From NCBI GenBank assembly GCA_003241055.1, contig QFOD01000003.1, positions 124,001 through 188,000 on the forward strand: DNA of 64,000 nt. The letters are read 5' to 3'. Position 1 is the first letter of the stretch, and every line of letters begins with the position of its first letter. The notes under the pieces were generated by a model. It saw only the letters and a program-made list of their open reading frames with translations, was not told the origin of the DNA and made no database searches. The position numbers and the translations under genes are program-made. Positions 50,806 to 58,731 of the stretch are shown piece after piece. This stretch comes from Roseateles depolymerans. Its GTDB lineage: Bacteria; Pseudomonadota; Gammaproteobacteria; Burkholderiales; Burkholderiaceae_C.

Positions 50806-52698
50806 ATGGACTACGCGCTGCTCAGCGGCATCAACAGCCCGGCCGATCTGCGCCGCCTGCCCCGTACCGAGCTGAAGAAGCTGGCCGACGAGCTGCGCTC
50901 CTTCGTGCTTGAGAGCGTGGCCAGGACGGGCGGGCATCTGGGCTCCAACCTGGGCACGGTCGAGCTGACCGTGGCGCTGCACTACGTCTTCAACACGCCG
51001 GAGGACCGGCTGGTGTGGGACGTCGGTCACCAGACCTACCCGCACAAGGTGCTGACCGGCCGCCGCGACCGCATGGATTCGCTGCGCCAGCTGGGCGGTA
51101 TAAGCGGCTTCCCGCGCCGCGACGAGAGCGAGTACGACACCTTCGGCACCGGGCATTCGTCCACCAGCATCGCCGCGGCGCACGGCATGGCGATGGCGGC
51201 CAAGCTCAAGGGCGAGAACCGCAAGGCGGTGGCCATCATCGGCGATGGGGCGATGACAGCCGGCATGGCCTTCGAGGCGCTCAACAACGCCGGTGTCGCG
51301 CAGGGTGGGGTGATGGGTGACCTGCTGGTCATCCTGAACGACAACGACATGTCCATCAGCCCGCCCGTGGGCGCGCTGAACAAGTATCTGGCGCGCCTGA
51401 TGAGTGGCAGCTTCTATGCGGCGGCGCGCGAGGGCGCCAAGAGCATGCTGAAGAACACGCCGCTCTACGAGTTCGCGCGGCGTTTCGAGGAGCACACCAA
51501 GGGCATGGTCGTGCCCGGTACCATCTTCGAGGAGTTCGGCTTCAACTATGTCGGCCCGATCGACGGGCACGATCTCGAGGCGCTGATCCCGACGCTGGAG
51601 AACCTGCGCGACAAGAAGGGCCCGCAGTTCCTGCACATCGTCACCAAGAAGGGCGCAGGCTACAAGCTCGCCGAGGCTGATCCGGTCAAGTATCACGCCG
51701 CTGCCGGCAAGTTCGACCCGGCCGTGGGCTTCGTGAAGCCGGCCACGCCGCCCAAGACCACCTTTACCCAGGTCTTCGGCGAGTGGCTGTGCGACATGGC
51801 CGAGCAGGACTCCCGCCTTGTCGGCATCACGCCGGCCATGCGCGAGGGCTCGGGCATGGTGGAGTTCCACAAGCGCTTCCCGACGCGTTACTACGACGTG
51901 GGCATCGCCGAGCAGCACTCGGTCACCTTTGCCGCGGGCCTGGCCTGCGAAGGGCTCAAGCCGGTCGTCGCCATCTATTCGACCTTCCTGCAGCGTGCCT
52001 ACGACCAGCTGATCCACGACGTCGCGATCCAGAACCTGCCGGTGGTGTTCGCGCTGGACCGCGCCGGCCTGGTAGGCGCGGACGGCGCCACGCATGCGGG
52101 CAACTACGACATCGCCTTCACCCGCTGCATTCCCAACATGGCGGTGCTCGCGCCGGCCGACGAGAACGAATGCCGCCAGGCACTGTTCACCGCCTTCCAG
52201 CACAACGGTCCTTCGACCGTGCGCTACCCGCGCGGTGCCGGTGCTGGCGTGGTGCCGGAGAAGCTCATGCAGGCGCTGCCCTGGGGCAGGGGCGAGGTGC
52301 GCCGGCGCGGCCAGCGCATCGCCATCCTGGCCTTCGGCACCCTGCTGTACCCGGCGCTGGCTGCGGCGGAGAAGCTGGACGCCACGGTGGCCAACATGCG
52401 TTTCGTGAAGCCGCTGGACACCGAGTTGTTGCTGGAACTCGCGCGCAGCCACGAGGCGCTGGTGACGCTGGAAGACGGCTGCGTGATGGGCGGCGCAGGC
52501 AGTGCGGTGACCGAGGCGCTGAGCGCCGCGGGGCTGAGTCTGCCGGTGCTGCAGCTGGGCCTGCCCGACGAGTTCGTCGAGCATGGCGACCCGGCCAAGC
52601 TGATGGCGCTCTGCGGCCTGGACGCTGCCGGCATCGAGGCCAGCATCGTGAAGCGCTTCGGCGGCAAGCCCGCCGTCGTGGCCCGGGCCGTCGGCTGA
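50806..52698 (+). CDS. dxs: 1-deoxy-D-xylulose-5-phosphate synthase
   Basis: A 630-residue thiamine-diphosphate enzyme that condenses pyruvate and glyceraldehyde 3-phosphate, the first step of the MEP pathway. The N-terminal TPP motif is GDGAMTAGMAFEALNN (about residues 147-162), the active-site His lies in GHSSTSI, and the second domain has YPRGAGAGV and IAEQHSVTFAAGLA (Glu that protonates TPP). It lies 18 bases after ispA, with AGAG as the ribosome site. All segments are normal. Confidence 0.97.
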   Translation: MDYALLSGINSPADLRRLPRTELKKLADELRSFVLESVARTGGHLGSNLGTVELTVALHYVFNTPEDRLVWDVGHQTYPHKVLTGRRDRMDSLRQLGGISGFPRRDESEYDTFGTGHSSTSIAAAHGMAMAAKLKGENRKAVAIIGDGAMTAGMAFEALNNAGVAQGGVMGDLLVILNDNDMSISPPVGALNKYLARLMSGSFYAAAREGAKSMLKNTPLYEFARRFEEHTKGMVVPGTIFEEFGFNYVGPIDGHDLEALIPTLENLRDKKGPQFLHIVTKKGAGYKLAEADPVKYHAAAGKFDPAVGFVKPATPPKTTFTQVFGEWLCDMAEQDSRLVGITPAMREGSGMVEFHKRFPTRYYDVGIAEQHSVTFAAGLACEGLKPVVAIYSTFLQRAYDQLIHDVAIQNLPVVFALDRAGLVGADGATHAGNYDIAFTRCIPNMAVLAPADENECRQALFTAFQHNGPSTVRYPRGAGAGVVPEKLMQALPWGRGEVRRRGQRIAILAFGTLLYPALAAAEKLDATVANMRFVKPLDTELLLELARSHEALVTLEDGCVMGGAGSAVTEALSAAGLSLPVLQLGLPDEFVEHGDPAKLMALCGLDAAGIEASIVKRFGGKPAVVARAVG

Positions 52699-52702
52699 GT
52701 CC

Positions 52703-52722
52703 GGCCGCCGGGCGGTGCGGCC
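52703..52722. other. GC palindrome between dxs and the convergent unknown gene
   Basis: GGCCGC (52703-52708) and GCGGCC (52717-52722) form a hairpin; inside it CCGCC and GGCGG can pair alternatively. It lies in the 24-base gap between two convergent stops and has no T tract. Confidence 0.4.
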
Positions 52723-53949
52723 TCAGCGCAGCTCGTAGCTCATGCTCAGCACCGCCGGCATCGGCGGGTAGGCCATCTTCAGGCGAAAGCCGTGGAATTC
52801 GTCGGCGGACCAGCCGGTGCGCTCGAACACGCGGGCCAGCATGTCGGCATAGCGCGGCACCTCCAGCGTCAGCGGCGGCGTGGACGCCGGGCCGAGCTCG
52901 GCGAGGGTTTCGTGCAGCGGCAGGCGACAGCGGTCCAGGCCGGGCTCGCGCGGCTCGATGAGGCTGGAGAGCGCCACCTGCGGCGGCATCGCGTAGTCCA
53001 GTGACTCGTGGACGAACAGGTCGAAGATGACCAGTTCGCTCGGCACGCTCAGATCGCAGATGAAGCGTGACAGCCGGTCTGTCTCGGTGCGCGCGTGCGG
53101 CAGGCCACGGTGCAGCTTGCCGAACACGCAGCTGAGCTGGCCCGCCAGCCCCGTCGGACCGGGGGCCAGCGCGACCGTCAGCCGGCCGTCTTCCTCGGTG
53201 AGATTGATGTCAGGCGGCGGGCTGGAGCTGAATTCGCGCATCAGTGGCAGCGTCCAGTCCGAGTCCGGATCCAGCGCCTCAGGGGCGGGCATGGCCATGT
53301 AGCGCCCATCGTCGTGGCGGCTCATGTGGCGCGAGATGACCCAGGAGAGTTGCTCGCGCAGGCGCCTGAAGCCTATCCAGCCCTTGAGGCTGACCATGTC
53401 CACCGTCGGCGCGCCAGCGGCGCTGGGGGCGACGAACCAGGTCACCAGGTTCACCCGGGTCTGGGCGCCCCAGATGGCGCTGGCGCCCTGGAAGAACTGG
53501 CGTCGCAGCGCCTCCTGCTGCTGCAGTGCGCTCTCGCCGCTGGAGCAGGCGCTGGCCATGATGTCGAACACGGCACGATCGCCACAGTGCGTGTCGATCA
53601 GCGTATCGAGTGCCTGCAGCGACGCCCGCGCCGCGTCCCGTGTCGCCGCGGCAATGCCCATGTCGGCGGCCTTGCCGAGCAGGATGTCCATGCCCTGGGG
53701 GCCGGGCAGCAGTTGCAGCATCGCGTAGGCGTCTGCGGTCTGGATCAGCTTGGAGATCTTCCAGGAGAGCTGACGGTTCAGTCCCCAGCGCTTGACCAGC
53801 GCCTGCGGGTCGAGCGGGTCCAGCCCACCCTCTACCAGCAGGGCGGACAGCGTGCTGCGCATCTGGCGCGTCACCTGCGCGAGCTCGGCGCGGAAGCTGG
53901 GGCGGGCGGTGGCGCCGGCGAGGGGGTCACTGGAAGGCGTTCGACGCAT
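52723..53949 (-). CDS. Unrecognised 408-residue protein
   Basis: I do not recognise a named family. The N-terminal 110 residues are helical and contain a possible winged-helix-like stretch (DPQALVKRWGLNRQLSWKIS, about residues 50-70). A middle segment follows (FDIMASACSSGESALQQQEA, FFQGASAIWGAQTRVNLVTW) and then a beta-rich C-terminal half (GRLTVALAPGPTG, LTLEVPRYADMLARVFERTG). There is no signal peptide or membrane helix. Codon use matches the neighbours. It starts at ATG 53949, divergent from the PEP-CTERM gene across 203 AT-rich bases, and converges with dxs. A DNA-binding or regulatory role is possible but unproven. Confidence 0.75.
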   Translation of the reverse strand: MRRTPSSDPLAGATARPSFRAELAQVTRQMRSTLSALLVEGGLDPLDPQALVKRWGLNRQLSWKISKLIQTADAYAMLQLLPGPQGMDILLGKAADMGIAAATRDAARASLQALDTLIDTHCGDRAVFDIMASACSSGESALQQQEALRRQFFQGASAIWGAQTRVNLVTWFVAPSAAGAPTVDMVSLKGWIGFRRLREQLSWVISRHMSRHDDGRYMAMPAPEALDPDSDWTLPLMREFSSSPPPDINLTEEDGRLTVALAPGPTGLAGQLSCVFGKLHRGLPHARTETDRLSRFICDLSVPSELVIFDLFVHESLDYAMPPQVALSSLIEPREPGLDRCRLPLHETLAELGPASTPPLTLEVPRYADMLARVFERTGWSADEFHGFRLKMAYPPMPAVLSMSYELR

Positions 53950-54084
53950 ATCGGTTCTGTTTTGCCCGCTTACGGGCTCGTCTCCAAGGCAGCGCGAAGG
54001 ATAGCGAGATATTTTGTGTTGATCATCGTGTTTTCACTGGTGATGTTTTCGGTGTCATTCCCAATAATGAAATCGCGACGTGGT

Positions 54085-54100
54085 TGTGACATCCGTCACG
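54085..54100. promoter_or_regulatory. CRP/FNR-like palindrome upstream of the PEP-CTERM gene
   Basis: TGTGA-N6-TCACG matches nine of ten consensus bases of a CRP-type site. It lies 53 bases before ATG 54153 within an AT-rich stretch (54001-54080). One or two such matches are expected by chance in a window this size, so only its placement makes it interesting. Confidence 0.4.
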
Positions 54101-54152
54101 CGGTCGCGGACACGCCGTGTCCTTCACCTTTCAGCTGTTGACGGAGATATCG

Positions 54153-54809
54153 ATGAGCTTTGCTTTCCTGCGCCCGGCGGCGCTGCGTTCCCTGACCGCT
54201 GCGCTGTTCGGCGGCGCCCTGGCCTTGGCGAGTGCCTCCTCCCAGGCCACCACCTACACGGTCTATACCGACTACGCGTCCTTCGCGGCCGCAGTTTCTT
54301 CGCTGACCCTGCACCAGTTCCCCGATGGCGGCGGGGCCGCGGTGAGCCGGCCCTACACGCTGGACGACTACACCGTGGGCACGACCTCGCGCGTGTCCAC
54401 GTTCAAGCTGATGAACGACGGCGCCTTTGGCGCAGGCCAGACCTACCTGAGTGACTACACGCTGGCCACGCCGACCCTGGGTGTGACGCCGCCTGACACC
54501 TCGGTGTACGCGATGGGCTTCACGCTCGGCACGCTGCAGGGGGCTGACGACCTGACCCTCAAGCTGAACTACTACGACGTGCTGCAGACGGTGCACTCGG
54601 ACGGTGGCGGCAGCACGATATTCGTCGGCGTGATCGCGTCCGACCCCATCGTGCAGGCCTTGTTCACGGCCAGCAGCACGCATGAGATCGATCTGCTGAA
54701 TTTCTACTCGGCCGAGGTGGCCGCGGTGCCCGAGCCGGCGTCGGCGCTGCTGTTCGCGGCGGGTGGGCTGGCGCTGGTCGCGCGTCGCCGTCGTCAGCGC
54801 GGCGACTGA
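54153..54809 (+). CDS. PEP-CTERM sorting domain protein
   Basis: A 218-residue exported protein. It has a signal peptide (AALFGGALALASASSQA), a central domain of about 150 residues rich in Thr, Tyr, Asp and Gly, and a C-terminal sorting tail VPEPASALLFAAGGLALVA followed by RRRRQRGD: the VPEP motif, hydrophobic helix and basic end that exosortase recognises. These proteins are found in biofilm-forming, exopolysaccharide-producing proteobacteria. ATG 54153 has ACGGAG upstream. No exosortase lies in this window. The function of the central domain is unknown. Confidence 0.92.
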   Translation: MSFAFLRPAALRSLTAALFGGALALASASSQATTYTVYTDYASFAAAVSSLTLHQFPDGGGAAVSRPYTLDDYTVGTTSRVSTFKLMNDGAFGAGQTYLSDYTLATPTLGVTPPDTSVYAMGFTLGTLQGADDLTLKLNYYDVLQTVHSDGGGSTIFVGVIASDPIVQALFTASSTHEIDLLNFYSAEVAAVPEPASALLFAAGGLALVARRRRQRGD

Positions 54810-54820
54810 GCTGCCCGTCG

Positions 54821-55696
54821 TCAGCGCCGCAGTTCAGCCAGCAGGGCCGCCACCAGCGGCTGTGCGGGCCGGTGCAGGGGCAGCAACGCGCTGACGCGAT
54901 ACGGGATGGCCGCGGCCAGCGGCCTGACGGCCAGCCCCGGCCCGGCGCAGGCAGCGGCAGTCAGCGGGTTGACGATGGCCAGGCCCAGGCCTGCCCGCAC
55001 CAGCTCGCACACCGCCGCCGCGCTGTGGCTCTGCACCCTCAGCCAGCGACGAACGGCGGCGGCCTCGAAGCGGCGATCGATCTCCTGGCGATAGGGGTCG
55101 TCGTCGGCGAGGCTCACGAAGGGCTGATCGGCGAAGTCACTCAGTGCCACGCGCTCGCGAGAGGCCAGCGCGTGGCTGGCCGGCATCACGGCCACCTCAT
55201 CGGCCTCCAGCACCGCTTCGACACGCACGCCGGGCAGGGGCGTGGCCTGTTCGGCGAGGGCCAGGTCGTAGCGCTGCTCGCTGATCCAGGCGTCCAGCAG
55301 CGGCGGCTCGGCCGGGGTGATGGAGACGCGCGCCTGGGGGTGGCGCTCCAGCAGGCGCCCCAGCGCGGCGGGCAGCAGCGCATGGCTGAGGGCCGGCAGG
55401 CTCAGCACGCGCAATTCGGCGTCCTCGGCGCGGCCCAGGGCCTGGGCCCGCTCCACCACGCGGGCCAGGCCCTGGAAGCTGCGCTCCACCTCGTCGAACA
55501 GTGCCAGCGCGCGTGCTGTCGGCCTGAGCCGGCCGCGCTCGCGCTCGAACAGCGAGTAACCCAGCAACTGCTCCAGCCGGGCCAGGTCGCGCGACAGCGT
55601 CGGCTGCGACGTGTGCAACAGCGTCGCGGCGGCGGTGACGCTGCCGGCCGTCATCACGGCGCGGAACACCTCGATGTGACGGTGGAGGATGGCCAT
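54821..55696 (-). CDS. lysR: LysR-type activator of lysA
   Basis: A 291-residue LysR-type regulator. Its helix-turn-helix region, HIEVFRAVMTAGSVTAAATL with LHTSQPTLSRDLARLEQLLG, closely follows the E. coli LysR protein, as does FERERGRLRPTARALALFDE and the later RAGLGLAIVNPLTA. It stands divergent to lysA with 69 bases between the starts, exactly as in E. coli, where LysR activates lysA when diaminopimelate is plentiful and lysine scarce. The start is ATG 55696. Confidence 0.88.
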   Translation of the reverse strand: MAILHRHIEVFRAVMTAGSVTAAATLLHTSQPTLSRDLARLEQLLGYSLFERERGRLRPTARALALFDEVERSFQGLARVVERAQALGRAEDAELRVLSLPALSHALLPAALGRLLERHPQARVSITPAEPPLLDAWISEQRYDLALAEQATPLPGVRVEAVLEADEVAVMPASHALASRERVALSDFADQPFVSLADDDPYRQEIDRRFEAAAVRRWLRVQSHSAAAVCELVRAGLGLAIVNPLTAAACAGPGLAVRPLAAAIPYRVSALLPLHRPAQPLVAALLAELRR

Positions 55697-55713
55697 ATCA
55701 GAATTGAATTGAT
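55697..55713. promoter_or_regulatory. Dyad between lysR and lysA
   Basis: ATCA (55697-55700), nine bases, TGAT (55710-55713) forms an inverted repeat directly before lysR. The whole divergent gap is AT-rich, and a LysR-type protein would be expected to bind here. Confidence 0.45.
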
Positions 55714-55765
55714 GTGCTGCTATTTTCGATTTGATTGAATGGTATCGGGCCGGCATGCTGTCGCC

Positions 55766-57010
55766 ATGAGCCAACGCCTGCCCCAATCCTTCACGCCCGA
55801 GCGCCTGCGTGCGCTGGCCGCCCGTCATGGCACGCCGCTGTGGGTCTATGACGCGGACACCATCCGCGAGCGCGCGGCGTCGCTGCAGCTGTTCGACCAT
55901 GTGCGGTTCGCGCAGAAGGCCTGCTCCAACGTCCATGTTCTGCGCCTGCTGCGCGAGGCTGGCGTCTGGGTGGATGCGGTGTCGCGTGGGGAGATCCTGC
56001 GCGCGCTGGCCGCTGGCTATGTGTCGGATGGCGAGCAGATCGTGTTCACCGCCGACCTGCTGGACGCCGCCACGCTGGCTACCGTGCGCGAGCACCGCGT
56101 GCCGGTGAACGCCGGTTCCATCGACATGCTGCGCCAGCTGGGTGCGGCCTCACCCGGTCATGCGGTGTGGCTGCGCATCAACCCCGGTTTCGGCCATGGC
56201 CACAGCCAGAAGACCAACACCGGCGGCGAGCACAGCAAGCACGGCATCTGGCATGAGGACCTGGCCGAGGCGCTGGCCGTGATCCGCGCGCATGGCCTGA
56301 CCCTGGTGGGCCTGCACATGCACATAGGCTCGGGCGTGGACTACGGCCACCTGGCCCAGGTCGGCCAGGCCATGGTGGGCCTGGTGCGGGCGACCGGGGC
56401 CGCCGGCCATGATCTGCGCGCGATCTCGGCCGGCGGCGGCCTGTCCATTCCCTACCGCGACGGCGACGCCGTGATCGACGTGCCGCATTACTTCGGCCTG
56501 TGGGACGCCGCGCGCCGCGAGGCCGAGGCGCTGGTGGGCCATGCGCTGTCGCTGGAGCTGGAGCCGGGCCGCTACCTGGTGGCCGAGAGCGCGGTGCTGC
56601 TGACCGAGGTGAGGGCGGTGAAGCGCGCCGGCGCCAACCGCTTCACGCTGGTGGATGCCGGCTTCAACGAGCTGATGCGCCCGGCCATGTACGGCGCCTT
56701 CCATGCGATGAGCCTGCTGCCGAGCGACGGCGCCGCGCGCCCGCTGGCCCCCACCGTGGTGGCCGGCCCGCTGTGTGAGTCGGGCGATGTGTTCACGCAA
56801 GGGGCCGGCGGCGAGGTGCTGCAGCGCGAGTTGCCCGCGGCCGAGGTGGGAGACCTGCTGGTGATCCATGACGCAGGGGCCTATGGCGCCTCCATGTCCA
56901 GCAACTACAACAGCCGCCCGCTGGCGGCCGAGGTGCTGGTGGACGGCGCGCAGGACCGGCTGATCCGCCGCCGCCAGACCGTGGAAGAGCTGATCGCACT
57001 GGAGCTCTGA
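55766..57010 (+). CDS. lysA: Diaminopimelate decarboxylase
   Basis: A 414-residue PLP enzyme that decarboxylates meso-diaminopimelate to L-lysine. The PLP Lys is in VRFAQKACSN (residue 51), HGHSQKTNTGGEHSKHGIW supplies the phosphate-binding and His loops, and GPLCESGDVF is the specificity helix with the Ser/Glu of diaminopimelate rather than ornithine enzymes. The protein is strikingly like E. coli LysA. ATG 55766 is preferred since it matches the length of that protein; ATG 55739 is possible. It is divergent from lysR. Confidence 0.93.
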   Translation: MSQRLPQSFTPERLRALAARHGTPLWVYDADTIRERAASLQLFDHVRFAQKACSNVHVLRLLREAGVWVDAVSRGEILRALAAGYVSDGEQIVFTADLLDAATLATVREHRVPVNAGSIDMLRQLGAASPGHAVWLRINPGFGHGHSQKTNTGGEHSKHGIWHEDLAEALAVIRAHGLTLVGLHMHIGSGVDYGHLAQVGQAMVGLVRATGAAGHDLRAISAGGGLSIPYRDGDAVIDVPHYFGLWDAARREAEALVGHALSLELEPGRYLVAESAVLLTEVRAVKRAGANRFTLVDAGFNELMRPAMYGAFHAMSLLPSDGAARPLAPTVVAGPLCESGDVFTQGAGGEVLQRELPAAEVGDLLVIHDAGAYGASMSSNYNSRPLAAEVLVDGAQDRLIRRRQTVEELIALEL

Positions 57011-57068
57011 GGCTGCAGCGGGCGCCGACGGGAGGAGAATCGCGGGCTTACGCGTATTCGCTCCCGTC

Positions 57069-58139
57069 ATGCCTTCTCATCGCTCGCCCATCCAGGGCCG
57101 CAAGGTCCGCTTCGCACTGATCGGCTGCGGCCGCATCGCCCAGAACCATATCGAGGCCCTGTCCCGCCACGCCGAGCGCGCGGAGCTGGTGGCGGTCTGC
57201 GACACCGACCCGGCCGCGCTGGATGCGGCGGTGCGCAAGTCCGGCGCGCGCGGCTATGCGTCGCTGACCGAGCTGCTGGCCGCGCGCGAGGCGCTGGGCC
57301 TGGACTGCGTGGTGCTGACCACGCCCAGCGGCCTGCATCCGCGCCAGGCCATCGAGGTCGCTCAGGCCGGCCTGCATGTGATGACCGAAAAGCCCATGGC
57401 CACGCGCTGGCAGGACGGTCTGGCCATGGTCAAGGCCTGTGACGATGCCGGCGTGCGCCTCTTCGTCGTCAAGCAGAACCGCCGCAACGCGACGCTGCAG
57501 TTGCTCAAGCAGGCGGTACGCGAGGGGCGCTTCGGCCGCCTCTACAGCGTGGCGGTGAATGTGTTCTGGACCCGGCCGCAGGCCTACTACGACAGCGCCG
57601 CCTGGCGCGGCACCTGGGAGTTCGACGGCGGTGCGTTCATGAACCAGGCCAGTCACTACATCGACCTGCTGGACTGGATCGTCGGCCCGGTGGAGAGCGT
57701 GATGGCCTACACCGGCACGCTGGCCCGCAACATCGAGGTGGAAGACACCGGCGTGGCCGCGCTGAAGTGGCGCAACGGCGCGATGGGCACGGTCAACGTG
57801 ACGATGCTGACCTATCCCAAGAACCTGGAGGGCTCCATCACGCTGCTGGGTGAAAAGGGCTCGGTGCGCATAGGCGGCGTGGCGGTCAACGAGATCCAGC
57901 ACTGGGAATTCGACGCGCCGCATGCGATGGACGAGGAGCTCAAGGACGCCAGCTACCAGACCACCTCGGTCTACGGCTTCGGCCACCCGCTCTACTACGA
58001 CAACGTCATCCGCACGCTGCTGGGCCAGGCCGAGGCAGAGACCGATGGCCGCGAGGGCCTGAAGTCGCTGGAGCTGCTGATTGCGATGTACCTCAGCGCC
58101 CGTGACGGCCAGCGCGTCAACCTGCCGCTGTCCTACTGA
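57069..58139 (+). CDS. wbpB: UDP-N-acetylglucosaminuronate 3-dehydrogenase (WbpB/WlbA-like)
   Basis: A 356-residue Gfo/Idh/MocA oxidoreductase. The Rossmann motif is FALIGCGRIAQNHIEAL (residues 15-31), the catalytic EKPMA appears at about 110, and the C-terminal domain has WRGTWEFDGGAFMNQASHYIDLLD, whose His aligns with the active site. With the next two genes it matches WbpB-WbpD-WbpE, which oxidise, aminate and acetylate C3 of UDP-GlcNAc-uronic acid to give UDP-2,3-diacetamido-2,3-dideoxyglucuronate for LPS. It follows lysA by 58 bases. Confidence 0.85.
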   Translation: MPSHRSPIQGRKVRFALIGCGRIAQNHIEALSRHAERAELVAVCDTDPAALDAAVRKSGARGYASLTELLAAREALGLDCVVLTTPSGLHPRQAIEVAQAGLHVMTEKPMATRWQDGLAMVKACDDAGVRLFVVKQNRRNATLQLLKQAVREGRFGRLYSVAVNVFWTRPQAYYDSAAWRGTWEFDGGAFMNQASHYIDLLDWIVGPVESVMAYTGTLARNIEVEDTGVAALKWRNGAMGTVNVTMLTYPKNLEGSITLLGEKGSVRIGGVAVNEIQHWEFDAPHAMDEELKDASYQTTSVYGFGHPLYYDNVIRTLLGQAEAETDGREGLKSLELLIAMYLSARDGQRVNLPLSY

Positions 58140-58146
58140 TCCCGCC

Positions 58147-58728
58147 ATGGCCACCACCATCCATCCGTCGGCCATCGTCGACGAGGGCGCGCAGCTGGGC
58201 GAGGACTGCCGCGTCTGGCACTTCGTGCACATCTCGGCCGGCGCCCGCATCGGTGCGCGCTGCTCCTTCGGGCAGAACGTCTACGTCGGCAACGACGTGC
58301 TGATAGGCAGCAATGTGAAGATCCAGAACAACGTATCGGTCTACGACGCGGTGACGCTGGAGGACGACGTGTTCTGCGGCCCCAGCATGGTGTTCACCAA
58401 TGTCTACAACCCGCGCGCGGCCGTGGTGCGCAAGGACGAGTACCGCCGCACGCTGGTGAAGCAGGGCGCGACGCTGGGGGCCAACTCAACAATAGTGTGC
58501 GGCAGCACTGTGGGCCGCTACGCCTTCGTCGGTGCGGGCGCGGTCGTCAACCGTGACGTGCCCGACTTTGCGCTGATGGTGGGCGTGCCGGCCAGGCAGA
58601 TCGGCTGGATGAGCCGCCACGGCGAGCGGCTGGAGCTGCCGCTGACCAGCGACCAGCCGCTGGAGGCCACCTGCCCGCACACCGGCGACCGCTACCTGCT
58701 GAGTGGCGCTGCGCTGCAACTGATCTGA
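58147..58728 (+). CDS. wbpD: UDP-sugar 3-N-acetyltransferase (WbpD/WlbB-like)
   Basis: A 193-residue left-handed beta-helix acetyltransferase. Hexapeptide repeats run from HPSAIVDEGAQLGEDCRVWH through VLIGSNVKIQNNVSVYDAV and TIVCGSTVGRYAFVGAGAVV; the loop YRRTLVKQGATLGANST holds the acetyl-CoA and sugar contacts. In this pathway WbpD acetylates the 3-amino group made by WbpE. ATG 58147 lies seven bases after the wbpB stop. Confidence 0.88.
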   Translation: MATTIHPSAIVDEGAQLGEDCRVWHFVHISAGARIGARCSFGQNVYVGNDVLIGSNVKIQNNVSVYDAVTLEDDVFCGPSMVFTNVYNPRAAVVRKDEYRRTLVKQGATLGANSTIVCGSTVGRYAFVGAGAVVNRDVPDFALMVGVPARQIGWMSRHGERLELPLTSDQPLEATCPHTGDRYLLSGAALQLI

Positions 58729-58731
58729 ACC

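Noticed and set aside
45954..52722. The two GC palindromes as members of one repeat family
   Set aside because: They share only a short GC-rich pattern expected in this base composition and differ in arm sequence and spacing.
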